From: Pseudomonas sp. Irchel 3E13
GTDB lineage: Bacteria > Pseudomonadota > Gammaproteobacteria > Pseudomonadales > Pseudomonadaceae
DNA: 64,000 nucleotides
Assembly: GCF_900187455.1 (NCBI RefSeq)
Contig: NZ_FYDX01000001.1
Coordinates: 248,001 to 312,000 of the forward strand
Direction: 5' to 3'
Both the position numbers and the translations under genes were made by a program. Positions 1 through 9,416 of the stretch are shown piece after piece. Under the pieces are notes generated by a model. That model was not told the origin of the DNA and searched no databases. It saw only the letters and a list, made by a program, of their open reading frames with translations. How positions within the stretch are numbered: position 1 is the first letter of the stretch; the number at the start of each line of letters is the position of its first letter.

Positions 1-18
1 CCCGCGAAGGCCGGAGAC

Positions 19-630
19 TCAGGCCGCGGCGAACAGGTCGTTGGCGATCTGAGCCTGGGCAGCCTGCAGCGCGTTGTTGCGTGGCTCGTCGCCGTAGGCC
101 AGACCGTGGGCGCGGACGAATTCGATGTCGGTAATGCCGATGAAGCCGAGGAACACCTTGAGGAAATCTTCATGGCCGACACCAGTAGGCTGACCGACAT
201 GCAGACCGCCCGCGGTGGAGACCACGATCACTTTCTTGTTACCGCACAGGCCTTCCGGGCCGGTTTCGGTGTAGCGGAAGGTCTTGCCGGCGACAGCGAT
301 GCGGTCGATCCAGGCCTTGAGCTGGCTGGCGATGCTGAAGTTGTACATCGGCGCGCCGATCACCACGGCGTCAGCGTCGAGAAACTCCTGCAGGGTCTCG
401 GCGCTCAGATTGGCTTCGTGGGCCAGAGCGGCGTCGCGTGCTTCTTCCGGAGTGCCCGCGGCCAGCAGGGTGGCGGAGGAGAAATGGCTGATGGCATCGG
501 CGGCCAGGTCACGGTAGACCACCTGAACCGATGGCTCGGCGGCTTGCCAGGCCTGGACCACTTGCTGGCTCAGTTGGCGCGAAGCGGAGTTGTCGCCGAG
601 GATGCTGGAATCGATGTGCAACAGTTTCAT
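19..630 (-). CDS. azoR: FMN-dependent NADH-azoreductase
   Basis: Predicted cytoplasmic flavodoxin-fold quinone/azo reductase of 203 aa, the usual AzoR length. It opens with MKLLHIDSS, has the FMN-binding [16 protein letters not shown] segment near residue 95 and STAGGLH near residue 140. I chose the inner ATG because CAGGAGAG lies just upstream of it; an ATG eight codons earlier has no comparable ribosome site. The family reduces quinones and azo dyes with NADH through a ping-pong mechanism. It is divergent from a LysR-type gene about 120 bp away, a common arrangement in which the LysR protein controls the reductase (inference). Confidence 0.92.
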   Translation of the reverse strand: MKLLHIDSSILGDNSASRQLSQQVVQAWQAAEPSVQVVYRDLAADAISHFSSATLLAAGTPEEARDAALAHEANLSAETLQEFLDADAVVIGAPMYNFSIASQLKAWIDRIAVAGKTFRYTETGPEGLCGNKKVIVVSTAGGLHVGQPTGVGHEDFLKVFLGFIGITDIEFVRAHGLAYGDEPRNNALQAAQAQIANDLFAAA

Positions 631-749
631 GGGGCTCTCCTGAATGAGGACCACTGGTCGGCGGTCACGATGGAGACAATCCTAACGGCACAACCAATAG
701 CTGATAAGCTCGCAAAATTGCGTTAGTTCGTCCCACTGATGGAACAATC

Positions 750-1658
750 ATGCAAGACCTCAATGACCTGTTCTACTTTGCCCGCGTGGTTGAAGCTGGT
801 GGCTTCGCCGCCGCCGGGCGCCAACTGGGGATTCCCAAGTCGCGATTGTCGCGGCGGATCGCCGAACTGGAAGAGCGCCTCGGTACCCGCTTGCTGCAAC
901 GCACCACCCGGCAACTGAAGCTGACCGCCGTGGGCGAGCGCTACCTGCGCCACTGCCAGGCGATGCTGCTGGAGGCGGAAATGGCCGACGAAGCGGTCGC
1001 CAGCATGACCAGCGAACCGCGCGGACGATTGCGCGTGTCCAGCCCGGTGGGCCTGGCCCACGCCTTTCTGCCGGAGGTGATCACCCGCTTCCTGGCGCTG
1101 TACCCGCACGTGCAACTGGAAATGGTCCTGGTCAACCGCCGTGTCGACCTGATCAACGAAGGCATCGATGTCGCCCTGCGCGTGCGCGACCTGGGCGATG
1201 AAGACCCGGCACTGGTCACCCGCCGCCTCAACCGCGCGCAGATGCAACTGGTAGCCTCCCCCGACTTTGCCCGCCAGCACCCGGTCCAGCACCCGAACGA
1301 ATTGGCCGCGCTACCAGTCCTCGGCGCGGTAGAGGCCGACCGGCTGGTGCACCTGCGCCTGATGGACAAGGACGGCCAGCGTGAAGAGCTGAGCCTGGAA
1401 GCCCGCCTGGGGATCGACGATTTTGTCGTACGCAAGGCCGCGGTGCTCGCCGGCCTGGGCTTCACCGCCCTGCCCTTGCTGCACTGCGAAGCCGAACTGG
1501 CCAGCGGCGAGCTGGTGCGCCTGTTGCCGGACTGGTCGATGCCCAGCGGTTACCTGCAAGCGGTCTATCCGCATCGGCGCGGCGTACTGCCGGCGGTGCG
1601 GGCGTGGATCGACCATCTGGTCGCTTCTTTCGAGGAATGTGGAGAGCGTTATGTCTGA
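750..1658 (+). CDS. LysR-family transcriptional regulator
   Basis: 302 aa, standard LysR length. The N-terminal winged helix (about residues 1-60) carries the typical FAAAGRQLGIPKSRLSRRI and LGTRLLQRTTRQ segments, followed by a periplasmic-binding-like effector domain (about 90-295). It is divergent from azoR, so regulation of the azoreductase in response to quinones or electrophiles is the natural guess, but the effector is unknown. Its last codons overlap the next gene by 8 bp, suggesting co-translation. Confidence 0.88.
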   Translation: MQDLNDLFYFARVVEAGGFAAAGRQLGIPKSRLSRRIAELEERLGTRLLQRTTRQLKLTAVGERYLRHCQAMLLEAEMADEAVASMTSEPRGRLRVSSPVGLAHAFLPEVITRFLALYPHVQLEMVLVNRRVDLINEGIDVALRVRDLGDEDPALVTRRLNRAQMQLVASPDFARQHPVQHPNELAALPVLGAVEADRLVHLRLMDKDGQREELSLEARLGIDDFVVRKAAVLAGLGFTALPLLHCEAELASGELVRLLPDWSMPSGYLQAVYPHRRGVLPAVRAWIDHLVASFEECGERYV

Positions 1659-2013
1659 AAAGACCCTGAACCAAGAACAGGTCGCGGAATTCTGCCTGAC
1701 GCTGCCTGGCGCGCGGGAAGACTATAAGTGGGGCGGCGTGCGGGTGTTTTCCGTGGCCGGCAACAAGATGTTCGCAGTGCTCGACCTGGCGGGTGCGGGG
1801 CTGTCGTTCAAGGTCGACAAGGACCTGTTCCTCGGCTACGTCGATATTCCCGGGGTTCGTCCGGCGCCGTATCTGGCCAGGGCACACTGGATCAGCGTCG
1901 CCCCGCCCTACGCATTGGGACGCCAGACGCTTGAGGACATGTTGAGGCGGTCGCACCAGTTGGTGGTGAAGAAGTTGCCGAAGTGGCTGCAGGTGGGGTT
2001 GTTGCTGGATTGA
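1651..2013 (+). CDS. MmcQ/YjbR-family protein
   Basis: 120 aa with the YjbR/CyaY-like fold signature: an N-terminal helix ending in LPGAREDYKWGG, then short beta strands with FKVDKDLFLGYVDIPGVRPAPYLARAHWI. The family is small and cytoplasmic; some members bind DNA, and the function is not established. The start is the ATG overlapping the end of the LysR gene, preceded by GGAATGTGGAGAG, and it fits the usual family length. Confidence 0.8.
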   Translation: MSEKTLNQEQVAEFCLTLPGAREDYKWGGVRVFSVAGNKMFAVLDLAGAGLSFKVDKDLFLGYVDIPGVRPAPYLARAHWISVAPPYALGRQTLEDMLRRSHQLVVKKLPKWLQVGLLLD

Positions 2014-2034
2014 ACCGGGGCGTTGAGGCGGCGG

Positions 2035-2409
2035 CTAGAAGATATGCCGCCATTGGCCCAGAAACAGCACATCGACCCACACCACCTGGTGCACCAGCAC
2101 GATCAGCAAGAACACCACTTGATAGGACAGCTTGCGCGTCTTGTGTCGCCACAGTTGCTGCGCCACCAGCGCGCCCGGCCAGCCGCCGAGCAGTTCGCTG
2201 AGGTGCAGCAGCTTTTCCGGAATGCGCTGGCCCTGGACCAGCGCCTGGCGCTTGTCGTGCCAGTAGAGCCCGGCACACACCAGGCTCGCCGCGATATACA
2301 GCAGCGCAGGGAACCAGAACTGTTCGGCGAGGCCCGTTTTCAGGGCCCCGCCCAGCGGCAGCAGGCAGAGCATGGCGAACGCCAGCAGCTTGAGCCGTGG
2401 ATAGCGCAT
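2035..2409 (-). CDS. DUF1294-family small membrane protein
   Basis: 124 aa with two or three hydrophobic segments (about residues 7-25, 33-50 and 90-110) and the DUF1294 hallmark: YWHDKRQAL, then a P.LHLSELLGGWPGA stretch followed by QLWRHKTRK. Inner-membrane location is expected; the function is unknown. Its ATG shares one base with the stop codon of the upstream uppP gene (TGATG), so the two are probably translationally coupled. Confidence 0.8.
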   Translation of the reverse strand: MRYPRLKLLAFAMLCLLPLGGALKTGLAEQFWFPALLYIAASLVCAGLYWHDKRQALVQGQRIPEKLLHLSELLGGWPGALVAQQLWRHKTRKLSYQVVFLLIVLVHQVVWVDVLFLGQWRHIF

Positions 2410-3239
2410 CAGCCGTGGGCCACCGACCAGTCGACCACACCGAAGGCCCAGGTCCCGAGGATCACCAGACCGAAGACGATGCGGTACCAGGCGAACGCCG
2501 CGTAGCTGTGGCTGGCGATGAACTTGAGCAGGCCGCGTACAGCGATCATGGCGAAGATGAACGAGACCACGAAGCCGATGGCGAAGACCATGAAGTCGTC
2601 CGGCTGGAACAGGTCACGGTATTTGTAGCCGGAGTACACCGCGGCGCCGACCATGGTCGGCATGGCCAGGAAGAACGAGAACTCGGTGGCCGCCTTGCGC
2701 GACAGGCCGAACAGCAGGCCGCCGATGATGGTCGAGCCGGAACGCGAAGTCCCCGGAATCATCGCCAGGCACTGGGCGCAGCCGATTTTCAGGGCGTCGG
2801 TCCAGTGCATGTTGTCCACCTCGGCAACACGGATCACATGCTCGCGACGCTCGGCCCAGAGCATGATCACGCCGCCCACCACCAGCGCCGCGGCCACGGT
2901 GATCGGGTTGAACAGGTACTCGTGAATCAGATCGGCGAAGGCCACGCCCAGCACCACGGCGGGCATGAAGGCGATCAGCAGGTTGACGGTGAAGCGCTGT
3001 GCCTCACGCTGGCGCGGCAGGCCCACCACCACGTCGATGATCTTGCGGCGAAACTCCCACACCACCGCCAGGATCGCACCCAGTTGAATGATGATGTTGA
3101 AGGCCATGGCCCGTTCACCGCCGAAGTTGATCAAGTCGGCCACGACTATCTGGTGGCCCGTACTGGAAACCGGCAAAAACTCTGTCAGACCCTCGACGAT
3201 GCCGAGAATCACTGCCTGCATGGCGGTCCAAAAATCCAT
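2409..3239 (-). CDS. uppP: Undecaprenyl-diphosphatase
   Basis: 276 aa polytopic inner-membrane enzyme that dephosphorylates undecaprenyl diphosphate, recycling the lipid carrier for peptidoglycan and O-antigen; overproduction of the family gives bacitracin resistance. Both family motifs are present: [14 protein letters not shown] near the N-terminus and IPGTSRSG in the middle. I chose the start giving MDFWTAMQ, because the family begins at this point and GGGGGA lies upstream. An ATG directly before it (MMDF) cannot be excluded. It is followed by the coupled DUF1294 gene. Confidence 0.94.
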   Translation of the reverse strand: MDFWTAMQAVILGIVEGLTEFLPVSSTGHQIVVADLINFGGERAMAFNIIIQLGAILAVVWEFRRKIIDVVVGLPRQREAQRFTVNLLIAFMPAVVLGVAFADLIHEYLFNPITVAAALVVGGVIMLWAERREHVIRVAEVDNMHWTDALKIGCAQCLAMIPGTSRSGSTIIGGLLFGLSRKAATEFSFFLAMPTMVGAAVYSGYKYRDLFQPDDFMVFAIGFVVSFIFAMIAVRGLLKFIASHSYAAFAWYRIVFGLVILGTWAFGVVDWSVAHG

Positions 3240-3525
3240 CATTCCCCCGTAAGGCGATGCGCGTGGCATGCCCCGTTCTAGTTTTCGATACGCTTTGGTT
3301 TTTCAAGGCCCAGGCATGCGACGGCGACCATAAAACGGAAACGGCCACATTAATCGCGACATACCCTTCAGATTTGGCGCAGAAAGGCCGAAATCCTATC
3401 AGACCTATGGGATAAACGCTGCCCGGTCGTACTAATGGAGCCAGCCGAATCAACCACTTAGCCATTGGTCGAGTAGGTGGACGCGCTAAAGCATGCTTGG
3501 ATGCTCAAAATAACAAGAACTCGAG

Positions 3526-5169
3526 ATGACCTTCATGAAGACTTTACGCAGTATGTCGATCAGCCGGCGCCTGTGGCTCATCCTGGTGCTGGCCGTGGCG
3601 ATGTTGGTGACCCTCGGGTTGCTTATGCTCAATCAGATTCACACTGACCTGTACCGGGCCAAGGCGGAAAAGACCCGCCATGTGGTCGAGACCGCCGCCG
3701 GGATCCTGACGTACTACCAGGGTCAGGAAGCCGCTGGCAGCCTTAGCCGCGAAGCCGCACAGCAACAGGCGCTGAGCGCGGTGCGCGCGCTGCGCTATGA
3801 CCAGAACGACTACTTCTGGATCAACGACCTTGGGCCGAAGATGCTCATGCACCCGACCAACCCCAAGCTCGAAGGCCAGGACCTCTCCGGCATCCGCGAT
3901 CCCGACGGCTTTGCGCTGTTCAATGAAATGGTCAGCCTGGCCAAGACCCGCGGCGCCGGCAGCATCGACTACCGCTGGCCCAAGCCCGGCGCCAGCGACC
4001 CGGTGGAAAAGACGTCCTACATCCAGTTGTTCAAGCCCTGGGGCTGGATCATCGGCTCTGGCATCTATATCGACGACATGCAGGGCGAGTTCTTCCGTCA
4101 ATTGCGCGACGCCTCGCTGCTCGGTGCCGGCATCGCGGTAGTCCTTACGCTGCTGGTGCTGCTGATTTCCCGCAGTATCGTCCGCCCGTTGCAGGAGGCT
4201 GTGGAGGCCATGGCCACCATCGCCAGCGGCGAAGCCGACCTGACCAAGCGCCTGGACACCCACGGCAACGACGAAATCACCCGCCTCGGCCAGCACTTCA
4301 ACAGCTTCACCGGGCAGTTGCAGCAGGTGGTCGTGCGTCTCCAGGAAGCGGCGCGAGAACTGGGCCATTCGGCCGGCGAGGTCGGTGATAACGCCGGGCA
4401 GACCCAGCAGCGCAGCGACCAGCAGTCGCAGCAGATGGAACAAGTGGCCACCGCCATCAACGAGGTGACCTACGCCGTCCAGGACGTGGCGAAGAACGCC
4501 GAGCAGGCTTCCAGCGAAACCAGCGAGGCGCAGGAACGCGCCCGCCAGGGCCAGCAGAGCATTCACGGCAGCCTGCGCAAGATCGACGAGCTGTCCGCCA
4601 CCATCGACCAGGCGGTCCATGTGATCCAGGCCCTGGCCGGCCAGAGCACCCGCATCGGCAGCGTGCTGGAAGTGATTCGCGCCATTGCCGAACAGACCAA
4701 CCTGCTGGCCCTCAACGCCGCCATCGAGGCCGCCCGTGCCGGCGAGCAGGGTCGCGGTTTTGCCGTGGTCGCCGACGAAGTCCGCCTGCTGGCGCAGCGG
4801 ACGCAACAGTCCACCGCCGAAATCCAGGCGATGATCGAGCACCTGCAAGGTCAGTCGGAAGCAGCGGTCAAGGCCATCGACGCCAGCAGCCTGGCCTCGC
4901 GGGAAACCGTCGAGCAGGCCAGCGAAGCGGGCGCCAGCCTGGATGCCATCAGCCAGGCGCTGCACAACCTGACCTCGCTCAACGCCTCGATTGCCAGCGC
5001 CACCTTGCAGCAGGCCCATGTGGTGGAAGAGATCAATCGCAGCGTCACCGAAACCGCCGACCTGTCGCGCCAGACCGCCGTCGCCGCGCAGCACTCCAGC
5101 AAGTCCGGCCACGCGCTCAACCGCCTGAGCGCGCATCTCGAGCAGGTACTGGGGCAATTCCGGGTGTAA
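3526..5169 (+). CDS. Methyl-accepting chemotaxis protein with periplasmic Cache domain
   Basis: 547 aa chemoreceptor. It has a first membrane helix (about residues 15-38) and a single-Cache sensor domain (about 40-185) with [29 protein letters not shown] and a [13 protein letters not shown] end. A second membrane helix (about 192-215), a HAMP domain and a signalling tip with [29 protein letters not shown] follow. sCache_2 receptors often sense small organic acids; the ligand here is unknown. A second in-frame ATG three codons on is an alternative start. It stands alone, with no flagellar or che genes nearby. Confidence 0.92.
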   Translation: MTFMKTLRSMSISRRLWLILVLAVAMLVTLGLLMLNQIHTDLYRAKAEKTRHVVETAAGILTYYQGQEAAGSLSREAAQQQALSAVRALRYDQNDYFWINDLGPKMLMHPTNPKLEGQDLSGIRDPDGFALFNEMVSLAKTRGAGSIDYRWPKPGASDPVEKTSYIQLFKPWGWIIGSGIYIDDMQGEFFRQLRDASLLGAGIAVVLTLLVLLISRSIVRPLQEAVEAMATIASGEADLTKRLDTHGNDEITRLGQHFNSFTGQLQQVVVRLQEAARELGHSAGEVGDNAGQTQQRSDQQSQQMEQVATAINEVTYAVQDVAKNAEQASSETSEAQERARQGQQSIHGSLRKIDELSATIDQAVHVIQALAGQSTRIGSVLEVIRAIAEQTNLLALNAAIEAARAGEQGRGFAVVADEVRLLAQRTQQSTAEIQAMIEHLQGQSEAAVKAIDASSLASRETVEQASEAGASLDAISQALHNLTSLNASIASATLQQAHVVEEINRSVTETADLSRQTAVAAQHSSKSGHALNRLSAHLEQVLGQFRV

Positions 5170-5202
5170 AAAAACCTGCCGCTACCATCGGGTAGCGGCA
5201 GG
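5168..5202 (-). terminator. Intrinsic terminator serving the minus-strand gene
   Basis: Perfect 12-bp stem CCTGCCGCTACC with an ATCG loop. On the minus strand it is followed by a run of Ts just past the stop codon of the secreted-protein gene. It also directly follows the chemoreceptor stop on the plus strand, where it lacks a T-tract. Confidence 0.85.
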
Positions 5203-5224
5203 TCCAACGCGGCACAAACGGCGA

Positions 5225-6634
5225 TTACTTGCCTGGGTTACACGGCGAAGGCAGTTTCAACGAGTCCTTGTAAGGCACCATCGGGCGAACCGGTTCGAGG
5301 TTCATGACCTCTTTGCCCGGGTATCCGACGACATGGCAATAAAATTGCTCGCGCATCGATCCACCGTTGTTGGCGTACTGCTTCCATTGCGGATCATTTT
5401 TGTGTTTTTCATACAACTCGGCATACATGCGTTCCCAACCGACTTCATTGAGTTTTTTAATGGAGCAAGTGGGGTTGGTGGTCAGCGAAAGCGACAGCGT
5501 GTTAGGCCCGAACACCGGATCGTCGCGAGAAATCCACTCGCTCTTGGTGAAGTAAGGGGTGCAGTACTTCGACTCGGCCAGGTTCGCGTCGGCAAGCGCG
5601 GCGGCGGCAGCGGCCGCGGCCGCCTGGCTGGCCTGAGCCTGAGCGGGCGTCTGGGTCGGTCCTGAACCAGTGCCTGGCCCGAAGCCAGGGCTCGGTGGTT
5701 TACCTGTGCGACAAAAACCCGGGCTCGCACTATTCGCCGGAGGCGCCATCTGGTTGGCAGCACAAGAGAAGGTGGCGACGTCACTGGCATGAAGTGGAAA
5801 CTTGATATTGATGATCGGTCGGTAGTTACCGGTTTTCTTCAGGTAATCCTGTTGATTTAACCGGGCAGCGGCATCGCCGCGTGAATCACTGGTGAAAAAA
5901 GCCAGGACAGCACGTTCATTGGGCTCGGTGAGGGAAAGTCGCAGTTCTGTCTGGGTCTGGAATTCTCGGTTGTTTATCAACTTGCGCGCATCCAGAAAAT
6001 TCTTGAAGGCAGTGGTGCGGTCGGCTCTGCTCACGCCTTTTCTCATGTCGAAACCGCATTGATAGATGTCCTGGTAAGTCTGGTTATTATATTTATTGAA
6101 GTGCGCGAGCCACTGGGCGCCACTGTTCACGCCCATTTCCTTGCAGGTACCTTCAATCTCTTTTGAACCCGGACTGTTGCCACGCGGCTGGCTGTCTCGA
6201 CAGCCTTTGTCCGTCCGCATGTCGGTCCAGGCATCGTTCGGAAAGGCACATTGCAGATGACCGCCCTGCTTGCCCTGACAGAGAAGATCAAAGGGGGTGG
6301 TGATATAACCGTTCTGCGTCTGCATGCCAGGGTTGTCGTATTTAATGTCTTTGCGCATATAGGAAAACGCTTCGCTCTGCAGCTCCTGCGCTCTCGGGCT
6401 CGGGTTCCACACATCCCACGCCTGGCCCTTCGCGGGGTCCGCCCGGTGCGTGCCTCTGATCAGCAGGCCGGAACAGTCCGAGGCCGGATCGTCGCCACAT
6501 TTATCGACAGTATTGTTGTACAGCTCCTGAACAACCTTCAGCGTTTCCTCGCAGGTTTCCGCGTTGGCCAAGGGCACCCCGAATAGCAGGGGACATATAA
6601 GTAACGGGGCTATTTTCTCGACAGTCTTTCGCAT
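5225..6634 (-). CDS. Secreted protein of unknown function, halovibrin-like N-terminus, one C-terminal Cys-rich domain
   Basis: 469 aa with a Sec signal peptide ending PLANA before ETCEETLK. The N-terminal region (about 25-310) contains CEETLKVVQELYNN, DCSGLLIRGT and WNPSPRA, which from memory resemble Pseudomonas proteins annotated as halovibrin HvnA. A Gly/Pro/Gln then poly-Ala linker (about 315-365) leads to one domain with WISRDDP, LSLSLTTNPTC, REQFYCHV and NLEPVRPMV, possibly DUF2599. Numerous Cys residues suggest disulfides. The next gene on this strand is a paralogue with two copies of this domain. Start chosen for GGAGGT 7 nt upstream. The activity is not established; ADP-ribosyltransferase is only a name carried by that family. 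Confidence 0.75.
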   Translation of the reverse strand: MRKTVEKIAPLLICPLLFGVPLANAETCEETLKVVQELYNNTVDKCGDDPASDCSGLLIRGTHRADPAKGQAWDVWNPSPRAQELQSEAFSYMRKDIKYDNPGMQTQNGYITTPFDLLCQGKQGGHLQCAFPNDAWTDMRTDKGCRDSQPRGNSPGSKEIEGTCKEMGVNSGAQWLAHFNKYNNQTYQDIYQCGFDMRKGVSRADRTTAFKNFLDARKLINNREFQTQTELRLSLTEPNERAVLAFFTSDSRGDAAARLNQQDYLKKTGNYRPIINIKFPLHASDVATFSCAANQMAPPANSASPGFCRTGKPPSPGFGPGTGSGPTQTPAQAQASQAAAAAAAAALADANLAESKYCTPYFTKSEWISRDDPVFGPNTLSLSLTTNPTCSIKKLNEVGWERMYAELYEKHKNDPQWKQYANNGGSMREQFYCHVVGYPGKEVMNLEPVRPMVPYKDSLKLPSPCNPGK

Positions 6635-6748
6635 GACACACACCTCCAGAAACGATGAGTACACCGCTCATTGATTTGGCGTGAACACGACTGAATGCCA
6701 CTACCGACCGCCTGCCCGGAAACTGCCACACCCCACTCTTTTGCGAAA

Positions 6749-6764
6749 CTGACAAAAATGTCAG
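6749..6764 (-). promoter_or_regulatory. Palindrome CTGACA-N4-TGTCAG upstream of the secreted protein gene
   Basis: Perfect 6-4-6 inverted repeat within a longer conserved string (GCGAAACTGACA...TCAGGTG). The same string recurs 121 bp upstream of the paralogous gene, against 115 bp here. A candidate operator or activator site shared by the pair. Confidence 0.5.
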
Positions 6765-6817
6765 GTGGGTCGCCAAAAAACGGCGCCGCGCTTGTCCGCT
6801 GAAACCATTCGAACATG

Positions 6818-6852
6818 AAAAAACTGCCGATATCCGCGGGATATCGGCAGTT
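6818..6852 (-). terminator. Intrinsic terminator after the two-domain secreted protein gene
   Basis: Perfect 14-bp stem AACTGCCGATATCC with a GCG loop, followed on the minus strand by a run of T, 48 bp beyond the stop codon. It separates the two paralogues into independent transcription units. Confidence 0.85.
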
Positions 6853-6899
6853 CAAGTGGCTCAAACAAGCCTGGTCTCAATCAATGAGCGCCGTCGTTA

Positions 6900-8630
6900 T
6901 CATTTGTGGTTGCAGTCCGCTGCGTTGACTTGCTCCTGACTGGCTTCGTTCGGCCTGATCGACTCCAGATACACCGGGTTCTTCTTGGTGTACTTCTGGG
7001 CAAGGCAAATACTCTGGCGGCGCATCGAGATGTCCTTGTCACCCCAATATTTTGCGCCTTGAGGGTCGGCCGCCAAGGCTTTCCTCTTCATCTCCGCCAT
7101 CACTGCATCGGTTTTGTCAGGTCCGAATCCAAGTGCGCAGTCGTTGTAGGTGACCTCGAGTGCCTTGATCTTTTTGCCGGGATATTCCGCATAAGTGCGG
7201 TCCATCCATTTGACCGACTTGATGTAGTCGGGACATTGCGCGGGAGCACCGCCAGCGCCACCGGCCCCTCCGTCGACTTTCACAGAGTTGCAACTATCCC
7301 TGAGTGATTGCTCGTGCGAGACGTACGGCCTGACGGGCTCAAGGTTCCATGTTTCCTTGTTTCTTACCTGGAAGTCGTTACCTTGTTTATCTTTCTCGAC
7401 CAGGGTTATATGGCACACCGCCTGACGCCGTAATGTCTGGTCTCTGTCGCCCCAGTACTTCGCCCCGTCTTTTTCTGCCAGGGCTTTCTGTTTCATCTCG
7501 GCAATCAGTTTCTCGGTCTGGTCCGGTCCGACCTCGCGACCGCACGCAGTAGGCGTTACCGAGAGCGACATGACTTCTTTATTGAAGCCTGGGTCCCACC
7601 GCGATATCCATTTCACCGAATCGATGTATTGAGAGCATTGTTTCGGATCGGTCCCCGTGCCCCAGCCGCCGGCGACCGGTTTATCGGGCTCGATTACAGG
7701 TTCTGGCTTAGGTGCAGGTTTGGTCGCGCAAGAGAATGTTGCCTTGCTGCTCGGGTCATTCGGAAAGTTGATCTTGATGACCGGCCGCTCCTCGCCCGTC
7801 ACCTGTTTATATTCTTCGGCATTCTTCCAGGCGTCCTCGACGTTGGTGCCGGTTTCTTCACTGAAGAAGAACGCCATTACAGGCGCTTTGTCCTTCTCGG
7901 GGTTCTTGAAGCGCACTTCCGTCTGCCAGAAGAATGCGCCTTCAGAGCCTTCGATTGACTTCCTGGACTGCATGAACTGCTGGAAGGCATCCGTGCGCTG
8001 TTCGTCGCTCAGCCCGCGCATATCGAAGCCGCACAGGGACATGTTTCTTGCAGGGTCTACACCGCCGAACGGGTCGAACTCGCTGGCCTTCCAGTTGGAA
8101 CCATTGACGCCCTCTTGCTGGCAGGACTTCTCCACATTCGGCGTTCTGTCATTGTCGCCGCAGCCATTATCGTTGCGGGAATCCGTATAGCCATCGATGG
8201 GGAAAGCGCAATCAATATTCACCGGGGTTTTACCCGCCGGGGTGTAATGAGTCGGGTACAGCAACATGCCGTTGTGGTGGCTGACACCGGGCGTCTGATA
8301 TTTGATGTCAGAGCGCATCCAGGAGGCCGCCGTGGTTCCCAGCTTCACTGCCGTAGGACTCGAATTCCACACGTAATAGGTGCCGGCAGGCTGAGGTGTT
8401 TCCTGCCGCTCGGGCCGCATCGTGCCCCTGACAAGCAGGCCGGAACAGTCCGATGCCGGGTTCCTGACCGATCTATCACCGGTCAGCGACATACAGTTGC
8501 TCGCCTCGTTGTTATAGAGTTCCTGAACCACTTTCAATGTTTCTTCGCAGCTTTCCGCATGAACAAACGTCGCCTGCAGCATGAACGGTAACGCCAATAG
8601 CGGAATAAGCCTGTCAATACGCCTTCTCAT
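6900..8630 (-). CDS. Secreted protein of unknown function, halovibrin-like N-terminus, two C-terminal Cys-rich domains
   Basis: 576 aa paralogue of the neighbouring secreted protein. It has a signal peptide ending FVHA before ESCEETLK, then DCSGLLVRGT and WNSSPTA. After a Pro-rich linker (about residues 315-330) come two tandem copies of the C-terminal domain. The first has CSQYIDSVKWISRWDP, LSVTPTACG, KYWGDRDQTLRRQAVCH and NLEPVRPYV. The second has CPDYIKSVKWMDR, KYWGDKDISMRRQSIC and LESIRPN. A Gly-rich spacer (GGAGGAGGAP) separates them. The Cys/Trp pattern suggests disulfide-bonded domains (possibly DUF2599). Start supported by CAGGAGAC. It may be a secreted toxin or binding protein; no function is assigned. 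Confidence 0.75.
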   Translation of the reverse strand: MRRRIDRLIPLLALPFMLQATFVHAESCEETLKVVQELYNNEASNCMSLTGDRSVRNPASDCSGLLVRGTMRPERQETPQPAGTYYVWNSSPTAVKLGTTAASWMRSDIKYQTPGVSHHNGMLLYPTHYTPAGKTPVNIDCAFPIDGYTDSRNDNGCGDNDRTPNVEKSCQQEGVNGSNWKASEFDPFGGVDPARNMSLCGFDMRGLSDEQRTDAFQQFMQSRKSIEGSEGAFFWQTEVRFKNPEKDKAPVMAFFFSEETGTNVEDAWKNAEEYKQVTGEERPVIKINFPNDPSSKATFSCATKPAPKPEPVIEPDKPVAGGWGTGTDPKQCSQYIDSVKWISRWDPGFNKEVMSLSVTPTACGREVGPDQTEKLIAEMKQKALAEKDGAKYWGDRDQTLRRQAVCHITLVEKDKQGNDFQVRNKETWNLEPVRPYVSHEQSLRDSCNSVKVDGGAGGAGGAPAQCPDYIKSVKWMDRTYAEYPGKKIKALEVTYNDCALGFGPDKTDAVMAEMKRKALAADPQGAKYWGDKDISMRRQSICLAQKYTKKNPVYLESIRPNEASQEQVNAADCNHK

Positions 8631-8750
8631 CGCCGTGTCTCCTGAAATCGTCGGGATCTTTCTTCAATGAGTGGATCGACGTAACAACGACTGAACAGCC
8701 ACAACTCGACGCCGCAGAAATAATCTGCCTGCAAACGCAACGGCGCGAAA

Positions 8751-8766
8751 CTGACAGAAATATCAG
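8751..8766 (-). promoter_or_regulatory. Near-palindrome CTGACA-N4-TATCAG upstream of the second secreted protein gene
   Basis: Counterpart of the site upstream of the paralogue: CGCGAAACTGACA then GAAA then TATCAGGTG, with one mismatch in the palindrome. Downstream, both regions also share TTCAGTCGT before the start codon, so the two promoter regions are homologous. Confidence 0.45.
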
Positions 8767-8849
8767 GTGCAAGCGGAAAACCCGGCTGGCGGCTACTTGC
8801 CTAACAGGTACAATCCCCGCCCCTCTTTCCTTGCTGTAAAGGAGCGCCG

Positions 8850-9416
8850 ATGTCCGGCCTCGAACTGTTCGCCGCCGTACTTGGCGCCCTCTCCGTCTGG
8901 CTGACGGTCAAGCAGAATCCGTGGTGCTGGCCCATCGGCCTGGCCATGGTGCTGCTTTACAGTTGGGTGTTCTTCGATGCCAGGCTCTATTCGCAAATGC
9001 TCCTGCAAGGGGTGTATGCCGTATTGCAACTGTATGGCTGGTGGCAGTGGACCCGGCCGGACAGCGTGCGCGAGGCGCGCAAGGTCAGCCTGCTGACACC
9101 CGGCCAAGTCAATCTCGGGTTGCTCTTCGGCCTGCTGGGCAGCCTGCTGATTGGTGGCGCCATGAGTACCTGGACCGATGCCGCCCAGCCCTGGCTGGAC
9201 GCGACCATCACCGGCTTCAGCCTGGTGGCGCAAGGCTGGATGGCGCAGAAGCGCGTGCAGTGCTGGGCCTTGTGGATCGTGATCGACGCGGTCTGCGTCG
9301 GCTTGTTCCTCTATCAGGGGCTGTACCTGACCGCGGGTCTGTATGCGTTGTTCACGCTGATGGCGATCCAGGGGCTGCGCGAGTGGCGCCGCGATCCCGC
9401 AGTGGTGGCGGCATGA
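8850..9416 (+). CDS. pnuC: Nicotinamide riboside transporter PnuC
   Basis: 188 aa inner-membrane protein with about seven hydrophobic segments and the PnuC signature NPWCWPIGLAMVLLYSWVFFDARLYSQM, plus QLYGWWQW (motif shown in part: residues about 24-70). It facilitates uptake of nicotinamide riboside, which is trapped by phosphorylation. The downstream kinase gene overlaps it by 4 bp (ATGA), which strongly supports the salvage role. An AAAGGAG site precedes the ATG. Confidence 0.92.
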   Translation: MSGLELFAAVLGALSVWLTVKQNPWCWPIGLAMVLLYSWVFFDARLYSQMLLQGVYAVLQLYGWWQWTRPDSVREARKVSLLTPGQVNLGLLFGLLGSLLIGGAMSTWTDAAQPWLDATITGFSLVAQGWMAQKRVQCWALWIVIDAVCVGLFLYQGLYLTAGLYALFTLMAIQGLREWRRDPAVVAA

